This document shows positions 34,046 through 41,371 of a stretch of 64,000 nt of DNA, piece after piece. Position numbers and translations under genes: made by a program. Below the pieces are notes generated by a model. The model was given only the letters and a program-made list of their open reading frames with translations. It ran no database searches and was not told the origin of the DNA. Source of the stretch: a virus; IMG/VR virus record IMGVR_UViG_3300007735_000777, positions 1-64,000 of that record, one strand, 5' to 3'. The number at the start of each line of letters is the position of its first letter. The first letter of the stretch is position 1.

Positions 34046-34464
34046 TTCTTTGTCCCTTTATATTTACCCGTCCATTTATACGAACCACGGGTTTCTTTTG
34101 CGCCCATCTTCTTGAAGAACGTCAGCATTGATCTGTACGGTACGCCGAACTGCTCGGCAATCTGCTTCTTGGTCATACCATCCCCCAAAAGTTTCAACGC
34201 CCTACGCTCGTCAATCTTGGGTAGCTTTCTGCCCGAACCTACTCTCGCCCCGCCCATCATGGACGGCGGTGTTGTGCTTATGTTCTTATTTGTTATCCCA
34301 AAAACTGTTCCGTGGCTTGGCTTTGTTTTGCGTAGCTTATGGATGCCCTCGGTTACGCTTGCGCTGATAACTGCATTACGTTTAATGTCGGCAAATGGGT
34401 CGCCCCTCTTGGCGTGTTCCTCGTCTGTGTATGCCTTCCAATTAAATGCGTTCACTGCACTCAT
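34042..34464 (-). CDS. Helix-turn-helix protein
   Basis: 140 residues. The C-terminal half has a resolvase/terminase-small-subunit-like HTH (ALKLLGDGMTKKQIAEQFG, then PYRSMLTFFKKMG) preceded by RVGSGRKLPKI, a basic turn often found before phage HTHs. Likely DNA-binding and regulatory, a second candidate for the dyad operators. Confidence 0.75.
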   Translation of the reverse strand: MSAVNAFNWKAYTDEEHAKRGDPFADIKRNAVISASVTEGIHKLRKTKPSHGTVFGITNKNISTTPPSMMGGARVGSGRKLPKIDERRALKLLGDGMTKKQIAEQFGVPYRSMLTFFKKMGAKETRGSYKWTGKYKGTKK

Positions 34465-34603
34465 GGTGTTCTCCTGCTATTTTGGTTACAAATATTGTGT
34501 TGCACTTGGTGCAACGCCACAATGTGCCTTGTTCGACAACCGTCCTGCGCTCACCACGTAGGCCGCGCACTTTACCCCAAAATGTTCTGATTGCTTCAAG
34601 CAC
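34442..34603 (-). CDS. Small zinc-ribbon-like protein
   Basis: 53 residues from a GTG at 34603, SD AAGGAG inside the upstream gene. Basic N-terminal helix, then CTKCNTIFVTKIAGEHHEC: two Cys pairs or Cys/His able to bind one zinc. Probably a nucleic-acid-binding or regulator-associated protein. Confidence 0.65.
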   Translation of the reverse strand: MLEAIRTFWGKVRGLRGERRTVVEQGTLWRCTKCNTIFVTKIAGEHHECSERI

Positions 34604-34826
34604 TATTCTTCTCCTTGAGTTTGGCTTCAACTGCACGGCAGGTTTTTTGGATGCTCATGCTTATACAGTCATTGATTTCTGCATCAGTTAAGTCAATCCA
34701 TTCACGCCTGACCAGACCCAATAAATACTCAATTGCTTGCGCGGCGTGTTCTGCCGTGTTTGCTCTTGTTTTATCCTTGAGTTGTTTGGCATAAGCCTCG
34801 CATTCTTCTATGCTCCAAGGTTTCAT
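34596..34826 (-). CDS. Small early protein, LKEKN family member 1
   Basis: 76 residues. Contains LTDAEINDCI and ends AVEAKLKEKNSA. The LKEK codons (ctcaaggagaag) are the SD of the next gene. Related members lie at 34823, 35056 and 35460. Function unknown. Confidence 0.65.
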   Translation of the reverse strand: MKPWSIEECEAYAKQLKDKTRANTAEHAAQAIEYLLGLVRREWIDLTDAEINDCISMSIQKTCRAVEAKLKEKNSA

Positions 34827-35059
34827 GTGTTCTTCTCCTTGAGTTTGGCTTCAATAGCCTTAGAAAAATGCAACCAGCCCCATGTTTTTAAGAATCCATC
34901 TAGCATATTCGGCATAGATTCAAAAGCCGCTTGTCTATCCTCATCCGTCAGCCCTGCCCACTCACGCTCAGGCAATGGATGCCCTGCGTGTTTATACGCT
35001 TCCTCACGCCAACGCTTTGCTCGGGCTTTGTGGTACTCACAGTTTGGGCAGTCTTTCAT
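34823..35059 (-). CDS. Small early protein, LKEKN family member 2
   Basis: 78 residues. N-terminal CPNC pair with a nearby His (NCEYHKARAKRW), then EWAGLTDEDRQAAFESM and the shared end AIEAKLKEKNT, whose codons supply the next SD. Similar WxGLT(D/V) blocks in sister genes suggest tandem duplication. Confidence 0.65.
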   Translation of the reverse strand: MKDCPNCEYHKARAKRWREEAYKHAGHPLPEREWAGLTDEDRQAAFESMPNMLDGFLKTWGWLHFSKAIEAKLKEKNT

Positions 35060-35271
35060 GTGTTCTTCTCCTTGTATGCCATGTGTCTGTCGTACATTTC
35101 TAAAAGCGTTTCGCGGTCAATGTAGTAGTCACGCACCAACGCAAGTCGCATGATGTTGCCTATCAATGCCGCCATTGCACTCTTGTGGTGCTTGTCATCA
35201 ATGTCGTAGTCTTCCACCAACTTGGCTCGCCATGCTGTCTCGTTTCCATGTACTCGTAGATGCCTAAGCAT
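35056..35271 (-). CDS. Small early protein, LKEKN-type end
   Basis: 71 residues from ATG 35271 (SD gaaggag). Helical, beginning MLRHLRVHGNETAWRAKLVE, and ending AYKEKNT, where the same aaggagaagaacac string provides the next SD. Winged-helix-like appearance at the N-terminus, but not assignable. Confidence 0.62.
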   Translation of the reverse strand: MLRHLRVHGNETAWRAKLVEDYDIDDKHHKSAMAALIGNIMRLALVRDYYIDRETLLEMYDRHMAYKEKNT

Positions 35272-35467
35272 TCTGTTGCTCCTTCCATCGTTCACACATC
35301 TGTTTCACCGTCTTGGTTTTCTTTTTCTTGTCGCACACTGCGCTCATGGATTTGTATACCGCCTTGGCGTGTAGTGTCGGCGGTGCTGGCGGCGCGGGAG
35401 GGTCAGGAAACAATCCGTTCCAACCTACTGTACCTAGCACAGCACTGAGAACGAGTCGGTCAAGCAC
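35264..35467 (-). CDS. Small Pro/Lys-rich early protein
   Basis: 67 residues from GTG 35467 with SD AAGGAG. N-terminal hydrophobic stretch (LVLSAVLGTVGW), then PDPPAPPAPPT, then a Lys-rich segment (CDKKKKTKTVKQMCERW). Could be a membrane-tethered or secreted small protein; unknown. Confidence 0.55.
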   Translation of the reverse strand: MLDRLVLSAVLGTVGWNGLFPDPPAPPAPPTLHAKAVYKSMSAVCDKKKKTKTVKQMCERWKEQQNA

Positions 35468-35846
35468 AATTCTTCTCCTTCAACCTTGCTTCTAACTTCT
35501 CGGCAAAAGGCAGTACGCAGTCATGAAAGTCACCTGCTTCTACTTTTCGCCAAATCGTTTCAATCTCATCAACCGTCAGCCCTACCCATGTGCGCTGTGG
35601 TGAAGTGATGTAGAGAAGATTGCGTCCAACAGGCAGATCATGCCCCCAATCGTCAAACTCTCTCTCGCCAATTCCAGAGATAAAGATTGACGCTACAGGC
35701 TCCTGCTCTGGCTGTGCCAAGGCTTCTTTGCATTTGTCAATGACCGCTTCGTACATCAACAAATATTCACGGCGTTCGTTTTCAATAATATAGTGCTTGT
35801 TGTCTTCCAAAAACTCAAGTGCCAGCTTCAATGCTTCATCAGTCAT
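35460..35846 (-). CDS. Early protein, LKEKN family member with longer N-terminus
   Basis: 128 residues. N-terminal helix (EALKLALEFLEDNKHYI), a middle with GEREFDDWG-H and YITSPQRTWVGLTVDEIETI, and the shared C-terminus LEARLKEKNCA. The WVGLT(V)DE block links it to the shorter sisters, so those may be truncated copies. Function unknown. Confidence 0.65.
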   Translation of the reverse strand: MTDEALKLALEFLEDNKHYIIENERREYLLMYEAVIDKCKEALAQPEQEPVASIFISGIGEREFDDWGHDLPVGRNLLYITSPQRTWVGLTVDEIETIWRKVEAGDFHDCVLPFAEKLEARLKEKNCA

Positions 35847-36058
35847 GCGTAGTCTCCTTCTTCTGTATGTTCAAGTAGCCGCTTTTGCAAACGGGCTATG
35901 CGCTTCTCGTTGTACTGCACTATAGACACTGCGTATTCCACAGCAGACTCAGCTTCAAGTTTTTTCTGGTGCGCTTCACGCAGTTCTTTGGCAATGATCT
36001 CCCGCAGGGTACGGGAGCGCAGAACTTCACGGATGAACTTGCTGATGGCTTCTCTCAT
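35843..36058 (-). CDS. Small coiled-coil early protein
   Basis: 71 residues from ATG 36058 (SD ggagg). Almost wholly helical and charged (REIIAKELREAHQKKLEAES, then RIARLQKRLLEHTEE). The end EEGDYA carries the SD gaaggag of the next gene. Likely dimeric coiled coil. Confidence 0.65.
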   Translation of the reverse strand: MREAISKFIREVLRSRTLREIIAKELREAHQKKLEAESAVEYAVSIVQYNEKRIARLQKRLLEHTEEGDYA

Positions 36059-36273
36059 TCTGTACCTCCATACATACTCCACTCCTCTGCCTTCTTCGCC
36101 ATGAACAAGCCTTCTGCTCTGGTCATCTTGGATGAGCGAATAAACAACTCCCCCTCAAAGTCGTACCCAATAACCATAACATCTGTTAGCTCCATTTGCA
36201 GTGCGGACTGCAACGCTTGTTCAGCCGTGTAGTTTTCGGATGCTGGCAAAGAGATTACGTTTTCGTTGTTCAT
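36055..36273 (-). CDS. Small early protein, RRM-like beta/alpha pattern
   Basis: 72 residues. LTDVMVIGYDFEGELFIRSS then TRAEGLFMAKKAEEW: a compact alpha/beta protein seen in many phages. A variant dyad (36177-36188) lies inside its coding sequence at Leu-Thr-Asp-Val. ATGA overlaps on both sides. Confidence 0.65.
   Translation of the reverse strand: MNNENVISLPASENYTAEQALQSALQMELTDVMVIGYDFEGELFIRSSKMTRAEGLFMAKKAEEWSMYGGTE
36177..36188. repeat. Start-associated dyad, variant inside a gene
   Basis: TAACATCTGTTA; one base off the main form. Encodes LTDV in the 72-residue protein. Confidence 0.55.
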
Positions 36274-36446
36274 CGCTTCATCCCCCTAATAAAAGTTGCA
36301 AACGAACTGATGGTGTCACTGCCAAAACCCTTCATCTTCTCGATGGCTTGCGCTGTCTCTTCCAGTACGCTGTTACGCAGTTCATCGTAGAACTCCTGTT
36401 GTGTCTTGGCTTTGCCTAGCTCTGTTGGTTTGTTGAAGTCACTCAT
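36270..36446 (-). CDS. Small helical early protein
   Basis: 58 residues (MSDFNKPTELGKAKTQQEFY...). Start and stop overlap neighbours by ATGA. SD aaggag. Amphipathic helices, no motif. Short of the usual ORF cut-off but well placed in a gene chain with no gaps. Confidence 0.65.
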   Translation of the reverse strand: MSDFNKPTELGKAKTQQEFYDELRNSVLEETAQAIEKMKGFGSDTISSFATFIRGMKR

Positions 36447-36667
36447 GCTTGTCTCCTTTTCAAAATATGTGCAACGCTTTCATGGTTAGGGTAGTGGTCA
36501 ATCAACACTCGACAACACCTGTCGCACAGACCATCATGGTTATGCAGTCCCTCGTGTGTGTAGTGCCAGCACCGTGGGCACTTGGTGTAGTCGGGGTCAT
36601 TTGCCAAAGACCGAACAACGACAGTTGGTTGCGGAGAACTTAACCGCTCATACTGCTCGTCAGTCAT
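36443..36667 (-). CDS. Zinc-finger protein
   Basis: 74 residues. CPRC (about 30-33) and CDRC (about 48-51) separated by HYTHEGLHNHDGL, a treble-clef/FPG-IleRS-like zinc finger. May bind nucleic acid or a host protein. Gene overlaps neighbours at both ends. Confidence 0.75.
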   Translation of the reverse strand: MTDEQYERLSSPQPTVVVRSLANDPDYTKCPRCWHYTHEGLHNHDGLCDRCCRVLIDHYPNHESVAHILKRRQA

Positions 36668-36878
36668 TTTTCATTTCCCTTGTGATCTTTGGCTTCCTGC
36701 CCATGACATAGAGCCAGTATGTGAATGACTTATGCCCTGCTCTCCATGCGCCAATGTTTAAACGGACTGCGTACAAAAAAATGCCCCACTTGTAAGCCCA
36801 AGCAAGTTCTTTCTGCATTGAATCCCAATCAACATAGTTGCCGTTGCTGTATGTGATTCTGTATTTGTACGTACTCAT
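36660..36878 (-). CDS. Small early protein
   Basis: 72 residues from ATG 36878 (MSTYKYRITYSNGNYVDW...). The start overlaps the stop of the 38-residue membrane protein (ATGA), which rules out the longer upstream frame. Beta-strand N-terminus, then an aromatic helix (AWAYKWGIFLYAVRLNIGAW) that might be membrane-associated. Confidence 0.65.
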   Translation of the reverse strand: MSTYKYRITYSNGNYVDWDSMQKELAWAYKWGIFLYAVRLNIGAWRAGHKSFTYWLYVMGRKPKITREMKND

Positions 36879-36991
36879 TCTTCGCCTCCGTCTTGTATCC
36901 AAAAAATCGCCCATATAAAAATTGCCCCCGCAGCGATGCCTACGAAGCCGCCCAATGCAAGTACTGCAATCCAAGTAAGCGCATCTAACAT
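36875..36991 (-). CDS. Single-span membrane protein starting in a dyad
   Basis: 38 residues: MLDALTWIAVLALGGFVGIA and a further hydrophobic stretch, ending DGGEE. Nearly all of it is one membrane helix. Its ATG is the ATG in dyad 36986-36997, with SD aagggga ahead. Not long enough for routine ORF calling; could be an exclusion or lysis-control peptide (inference). Confidence 0.7.
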   Translation of the reverse strand: MLDALTWIAVLALGGFVGIAAGAIFIWAIFWIQDGGEE

Positions 36992-36997
36992 TTGTTA
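36986..36997. repeat. Start-associated dyad giving stop and start
   Basis: TAACATTTGTTA (+). On the - strand its TAA ends the 184-residue gene and its ATG starts the 38-residue gene. Confidence 0.9.
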
Positions 36998-37549
36998 TCC
37001 CCTTTTCGTTTCTCTGCGTACATACCCACGCTTGGCAAGCTCCTCGGTTACGCTAGTACCACCACGCAGTGCGTTCTTAGCCGCCGCCATGACCTCATCA
37101 TTGATTATGTTGTCGTGCGATAACATAAGTGTCTTAGCCAACTTAGCCGTTTCTTTCTTGACCCAGTCGAACGTGCGGTACACACCCTTAGTTAACCGCG
37201 CAATATCTGGCGGATACCCACTTGCAATCTGCCGTATGTATAGCATCGGAACCAAGTCGTCTGCATGAGCGCAGTCAAACCCAAACCATTTGCGCCCATC
37301 CATCTTGTCGCCAAAGGTCAGCCCACCGTGCGCGTACACACCAATTTCATCCGCATCTTGGTAGCTCATGCCATGTAGTTTGTGCCCTATGGGTACTGCA
37401 ACATACCCACACAGACTCAGCGTACTCATGTTGCGTTTGACACGGCAATGGTATCCCGTCTTTTTGTCTACCCACTCCTCAAAGTCAGGCTCGTTCTCCC
37501 ACGGCCTGTGTTCTATGAGTAGCTTTGCTTTTTGCATGTCATCTAACAT
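36995..37549 (-). CDS. Conserved-looking early protein (184 residues) starting in a dyad
   Basis: Starts MLDDMQKAK at the dyad ATG with SD gaggagg. The middle (YHCRVKRN, LCGYVAVPIGHKLHG, YAHGGLTFGDKMDG, WFGFDCAHADDLVP) is a pattern I recall from uncharacterised phage and plasmid proteins. Conserved His, Asp and Cys (CGYV, HGG, FDCAHADD) could form a metal or catalytic site. Function unknown. Confidence 0.75.
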   Translation of the reverse strand: MLDDMQKAKLLIEHRPWENEPDFEEWVDKKTGYHCRVKRNMSTLSLCGYVAVPIGHKLHGMSYQDADEIGVYAHGGLTFGDKMDGRKWFGFDCAHADDLVPMLYIRQIASGYPPDIARLTKGVYRTFDWVKKETAKLAKTLMLSHDNIINDEVMAAAKNALRGGTSVTEELAKRGYVRRETKRG

Positions 37550-37555
37550 TTGTTA
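37544..37555. repeat. Start-associated dyad giving stop and start
   Basis: TAACATTTGTTA. Stop TAA of the 289-residue gene and start ATG of the 184-residue gene. Confidence 0.9.
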
Positions 37556-38422
37556 TTCCTCCTCTACCAACACGAACGTCTCATCATTCACCCTGCACCC
37601 TGTGCCTGATACAAATTGCTCGGCTTGTACAAGTTTGAGCATACCTAGTTTGCCACGCATCCACTCGGGGAGCGTATTATCATCAAACAAGTCCACCTTG
37701 TCACCTATCTTGACTAGGTAACTACCCCCATCTTTGATAACCAGTGCGGTCTTACCCGCCTCGAACGCAGTCTTAGCTTTCTCAATGGTCATCATCTCAT
37801 CGGTCAGGCGTTCCCTCTCCTGCATAGCGTTCTTAACTTTATTGCGCTCATTCTCTGCACATGTTTCAATATGCTCAAGGAACAAATGAAAGCCAGTTCC
37901 CATGATGAAATCCTGCGCGGCAACTTTGACAGTGCTATCAACGGCGTAGTGATCGCGCTCCTTCAGCCGCTTCTGCTTGTTAATAACTGAACCCGCATTC
38001 TCAATAGCCTTCTCGATACGCTCGTTGGGCTTGAGTTTGAAGAACATCTTCTTCGCCATGAGCACGGCTTTGCTCGCATCTTCCGTGCGATACCCCCTTG
38101 CGCGTTCCCGCGTCTTGGCAATCCGAGCATTGGAAATACAGATTACTTCCCTGTTGCCCAGCCGTTCTTTGTCAATCGTGCCTATCTGTTCCCCATGCTC
38201 AAGTACGCTGAATGATATAAGCGCTAGTCTGTCGCTACCACCCCACACCCATTCAGTGGCAACGAATCTCCACAGTGGGTTCAAAGTGGCCAGCCGTTGA
38301 ATGACTGGGTCTAGTAGCCTATGTACATACGTACTGGAAATGTCGCCCGTGGATTTGCGCCGCTCCAACTCGGTTTGCAACTTCGCGCTGATCTCTACGT
38401 TGCTCAGTTCTAATGTGTTCAT
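37553..38422 (-). CDS. Early protein of the MoxR/VWA neighbourhood (289 residues)
   Basis: N-terminal helices, a central mixed domain (LNPLWRFVATEWVWGGSDR, then REVICISNARIAKTRERARG), a coiled coil (ENERNKVKNAMQERERLTDE) and a C-terminal beta part (KTALVIKDGGSYLVKIGDKV). SD aggag lies just after dyad 38433-38444. No family recognised. Confidence 0.65.
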   Translation of the reverse strand: MNTLELSNVEISAKLQTELERRKSTGDISSTYVHRLLDPVIQRLATLNPLWRFVATEWVWGGSDRLALISFSVLEHGEQIGTIDKERLGNREVICISNARIAKTRERARGYRTEDASKAVLMAKKMFFKLKPNERIEKAIENAGSVINKQKRLKERDHYAVDSTVKVAAQDFIMGTGFHLFLEHIETCAENERNKVKNAMQERERLTDEMMTIEKAKTAFEAGKTALVIKDGGSYLVKIGDKVDLFDDNTLPEWMRGKLGMLKLVQAEQFVSGTGCRVNDETFVLVEEE

Positions 38423-38432
38423 GTTCTTCTCC

Positions 38433-38444
38433 TAACAAATGTTA
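38433..38444. repeat. Start-associated dyad in leader
   Basis: TAACAAATGTTA (+). Sits directly after the stop of the DUF3150-like gene and before the SD of the 289-residue gene; inverted relative to most copies. Confidence 0.85.
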
Positions 38445-39296
38445 TTACCACTCGAAACGCTTGAGGATGTCGTCCACCTTGGACTTCAACTCGCTACGTG
38501 AATCTGCATGTTCCTTGATGTCCTCAATGTCAGCAGTCACCATCGCCAACTCCAACTGTCTACGTGCTTCTTCCAGCTTGGGGTCGTTGGTCACGTTCAG
38601 CTTGGTCAGCAAAGAACAAAGTTCGAGAGGATTGGATACCAACGTATCGTGGTAACGCTTCTTGCCGTCACCATCCTTGTCGGTCAGCTTCTCAGAGATA
38701 CCAACCAACATCTCGTGCAGTCTGTCCCACGGCTCACGCATGGCCTCGGCCAGCTTGCGATCTTGCTGTGCCATGAACTCGCTACGCATCTCCTCCAAGT
38801 CGTACGCAGGAATGTCTAAGCGGAAGTCGCCCGCTTCGGGCACGGGCTTGACCGTGCGCTTGAACCCGAACTTCAACCTAACATCTGTTATGTCGGGGTA
38901 GTCCTCGGCCTTGTACATAGTGCCTAAGTTAATAGGTGCTTCTGCAACCAGACGCGGGTACTCGATGAAGAAGTTGTCGCACATCATGTTGAATGTCTGC
39001 TCAAACCCATTCATGGTCTGCTTGTAGTCCATGAACAACGCAGTCGGTAACATACGCTCGCCCTTGTCAGCCCACGGCAGTGTGTGCTTGTTGTGATACA
39101 GACGAACCCTTGCGGCGAAGTCTGATATGTCTTTGCGTAGCGAAGTACCTGCAAACAGATTCTTCTTGGTCTGACTCGCACCACGAACCGCAGACGCATC
39201 GCTGTTCACCTTGTCGGTGATCTCCCTGTCCAACTTGGACGCAGGCCATACGCTGATATTCAATTCCACTAACAATGCTGATGAACTAATACTCAT
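38445..39296 (-). CDS. DUF3150-like protein, partner of MoxR ATPase
   Basis: 283 residues. Begins SISSSALLVELNISVWPASK, with later LPTALFMDYKQTMNGFE and a long helical C-terminus ending KVDDILKRF. The opening and layout resemble DUF3150 proteins, which in plasmids and phages are encoded beside MoxR/CobS-type ATPases and VWA/CobT-type proteins, as here. Function unknown; probably part of the same complex. Confidence 0.6.
   Translation of the reverse strand: MSISSSALLVELNISVWPASKLDREITDKVNSDASAVRGASQTKKNLFAGTSLRKDISDFAARVRLYHNKHTLPWADKGERMLPTALFMDYKQTMNGFEQTFNMMCDNFFIEYPRLVAEAPINLGTMYKAEDYPDITDVRLKFGFKRTVKPVPEAGDFRLDIPAYDLEEMRSEFMAQQDRKLAEAMREPWDRLHEMLVGISEKLTDKDGDGKKRYHDTLVSNPLELCSLLTKLNVTNDPKLEEARRQLELAMVTADIEDIKEHADSRSELKSKVDDILKRFEW
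38879..38890. repeat. Start-associated dyad, variant inside a gene
   Basis: TAACATCTGTTA inside the DUF3150-like gene, encoding ITDV. Confidence 0.55.
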
Positions 39297-39305
39297 GATT
39301 TCCCC

Positions 39306-39467
39306 TTAGTTAAAAATTTCTTCGACTGACTCAACACGCCAACTACCATCTGCCTTCGATGATTCAACAGACCTTGCCGCAATCACTTCCGCCTCATCTT
39401 CGTTCTCGGCTTCCACTGTTATAGTTATGTACGACGTGTACTCCAACTCCACTTCATAGGTTTTCAT
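39306..39467 (-). CDS. Small acidic early protein
   Basis: 53 residues, MKTYEVELEYTSYITITVEA then ENEDEAEVIAARSVE: a beta-beta-alpha unit common in small phage proteins. SD aagga, ATGA overlap with the gene upstream. Unknown. Confidence 0.68.
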   Translation of the reverse strand: MKTYEVELEYTSYITITVEAENEDEAEVIAARSVESSKADGSWRVESVEEIFN

Positions 39468-39619
39468 TGTCCTTCTCCCAAAAGTCTTAAATATGTTTCC
39501 GCTAACGCCTTGGTGTTGACCTTAATCAACACTGTGTTGGTATGGGTGTCGATTACTCTCCACTTACCATACCTCCACTTGATTTTGTACCGGTCTATGT
39601 ACACCCACTGCCCTAACAT
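39464..39619 (-). CDS. Small basic early protein starting in a dyad
   Basis: 51 residues, MLGQWVYIDRYKIKWRYGKW then RVIDTHTNTVLIKVNTKALA. The ATG is the one in dyad 39614-39625. No strong SD is visible upstream, so the start is less certain than in other dyad genes. Beta-rich basic protein, perhaps nucleic-acid binding. Confidence 0.6.
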   Translation of the reverse strand: MLGQWVYIDRYKIKWRYGKWRVIDTHTNTVLIKVNTKALAETYLRLLGEGQ

Positions 39620-39625
39620 TTGTTA
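39614..39625. repeat. Start-associated dyad at gene start
   Basis: TAACATTTGTTA; ATG starts the 51-residue gene. Confidence 0.85.
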
Positions 39626-39628
39626 TGT

Positions 39629-40846
39629 TCAGTCTTTGATGTGGATGGTCTTGCCATTGCCAGCCTCACCATCGAAGTAGTCACCGACAATGCACCACAG
39701 CGTAGGTGCAGTCCATTCACTGCCCCAGTCATCGCCCACGCAACCATCGGTCAGGATGATGACGCACTCGGGCTTGATGTTCTTCTCCTTGAGATACTCT
39801 GATACACAGCTTGGGCTTGTGCCACCGCCACCCTTGGGGCGTGTTGAGTTGATGATGTTGGCGGCTTCACCGTCACCATAAGTCTCGTGCCCCACCACAC
39901 TGCTACCCCAATACAGCAAGTCCACACACGCAGGGTTTACTTCTTCTGCGATACCCTTAACCTCGGACAAGAACTCGGCAAGCTCGCCATCACCCACCGA
40001 ACCCGATGTGTCCACCGCGATAACCAAGTGGCCTACCTTCTCACCAATCAGCGTCGGCATGTACATGCCTGTGGATAAGAACCTACGGTTAACCCTGCGC
40101 CATGACGATGCGTCCTTGGAATTGCAGATTGATTTGACAAAGTCACGCAGGACTTCGCGCCAGTTGACCTTCGGCTCCATCAGGTCGGCAAGCTCACGGT
40201 CTGACCCATCTGCTCCAGTACCAGCAAGTTTCTGTCGTGCCATCATGCCTTGGCGTATCGCTTGGTCGATCTCGCGCTCAAGCTCACGCTTCTCTTCCTC
40301 GGTCATGTTCTTGGCATCTTCCCAATCGTGGTCGTCAAAGTCACCATCGCCATCACCTTCGCCGTTGCCACCACCGCCATCCTTCTGCTCCTGCTTGAGA
40401 ATGTCGAACACTTGCTTGGTATTCAGGCCACGGAATCGCTCGTCAATGAAGCCCATCGCCTGACCTGCCATCTTGTGCCCCTTGGGGTAGCGCGGCATCG
40501 CAATGAACTTCTCATCGGGGTCGAGGTCTCTGAGCATCAGGTTAATAACGTAGTCACAAGCACGGTTAGCCAGCTTGTGGTTCTCGTCATGCAACTTCCT
40601 CCATGTGGTCAGGTGTCGGTACATCTTGTGCGATGCTTCGTGCGCAATCAAGAACCCAAGCTCTGGGTCACGCAAATCTGCTACGAACTTGCGCCCATAC
40701 TTCTCGTCACGCCCATTGGTACTTGCGGTCGGGATGTTATCCACTACGCTCGTACGTCCAACCATCAACACGCCAGACAGCAATGCGAACTTGGGGTTAC
40801 GCATCAACATGATCTTGGCCTTCTGAACTTTTCTTTCTTCTAACAT
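39629..40846 (-). CDS. VWA-domain putative metallopeptidase (DUF2201/CobT-like)
   Basis: 405 residues; ATG in dyad 40841-40852, SD ggag. N-terminal zincin motif HEASH (69-73) with KMYRHL; an acidic Asp/Glu/Gly-rich linker (about 160-185); C-terminal VWA-like domain with the MIDAS motif DTSGS (about 281-285), and later ILTDG. Matches the metallopeptidase-plus-VWA proteins that pair with MoxR ATPases. The partner ATPase is two genes upstream. Confidence 0.85.
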   Translation of the reverse strand: MLEERKVQKAKIMLMRNPKFALLSGVLMVGRTSVVDNIPTASTNGRDEKYGRKFVADLRDPELGFLIAHEASHKMYRHLTTWRKLHDENHKLANRACDYVINLMLRDLDPDEKFIAMPRYPKGHKMAGQAMGFIDERFRGLNTKQVFDILKQEQKDGGGGNGEGDGDGDFDDHDWEDAKNMTEEEKRELEREIDQAIRQGMMARQKLAGTGADGSDRELADLMEPKVNWREVLRDFVKSICNSKDASSWRRVNRRFLSTGMYMPTLIGEKVGHLVIAVDTSGSVGDGELAEFLSEVKGIAEEVNPACVDLLYWGSSVVGHETYGDGEAANIINSTRPKGGGGTSPSCVSEYLKEKNIKPECVIILTDGCVGDDWGSEWTAPTLWCIVGDYFDGEAGNGKTIHIKD

Positions 40847-40852
40847 TTGTTA
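40841..40852. repeat. Start-associated dyad giving stop and start
   Basis: TAACATTTGTTA. TAA ends the 75-residue gene; ATG starts the VWA gene. Confidence 0.9.
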
Positions 40853-41077
40853 GCTCCCTTCGTTTAACATATCTGCAATCTTCTGACACACATTGTGTTC
40901 CTTGTGTTGGAACACGGTCGGCCATCCACTGATGTCTCTGTCTCTCACACAGTGCCCCAATACATCAATGATGTGGTTGTTGGAATCAAACTTAGTTACC
41001 CACTGCACAAAGTACCGCGCTCTCAACTGCTCACGCAGTCTCTTGTTCGTGGGGTGGTCAACGCTTGTTGTGCTCAC
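40850..41077 (-). CDS. Small early protein between VWA and MoxR genes
   Basis: 75 residues from a GTG at 41077 with SD aggagg, overlapping the upstream gene by 20 bases; an ATG at 41095 is the alternative. Contains LREQLRARYFVQWVTKFDSN and HKEHNVCQKIADML. No motif; may be an adaptor of the MoxR/VWA pair. Confidence 0.6.
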   Translation of the reverse strand: MSTTSVDHPTNKRLREQLRARYFVQWVTKFDSNNHIIDVLGHCVRDRDISGWPTVFQHKEHNVCQKIADMLNEGS

Positions 41078-41360
41078 GCTGTGCCTCCTCCTCAATGTTT
41101 ATCAGCATGAACATCGCTGACTCCATCTGCTCCAAGTCCTTGGTCTCAAGGACTACGGTTTGTTTCTTCTCCCATGTGTTCGGGTCTTGCCGCCACTTCA
41201 CTAGGGTGAACTCAAACTCTGCCATGTACAGCAACTCAAACATGCGTTTCTTGATGAGAAGTTGGTAGGCAGAGTCGAGTCTTTTCAACTTCTTCCCCAA
41301 CCATTCCAACTTCTCAAGCCTCAACGGCAGTTCGCGTTTGTTTTCAATGTGTACGTACAT
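41058..41360 (-). CDS. Early helical protein (100 residues)
   Basis: ATG at 41360 (MYVHIENKRELPLRLEKLEW). The start is immediately after, and overlaps the last base of, the dyad; the dyad's own ATG gives only a 14-codon frame. Helical, with QTVVLETKDLEQMESAMFM. Function unknown. Confidence 0.65.
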   Translation of the reverse strand: MYVHIENKRELPLRLEKLEWLGKKLKRLDSAYQLLIKKRMFELLYMAEFEFTLVKWRQDPNTWEKKQTVVLETKDLEQMESAMFMLINIEEEAQREHNKR

Positions 41361-41371
41361 AACATTTGTTA
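41360..41371. repeat. Start-associated dyad at gene junction
   Basis: TAACATTTGTTA. TAA ends the MoxR gene; the following gene's ATG overlaps its final base. Confidence 0.88.
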
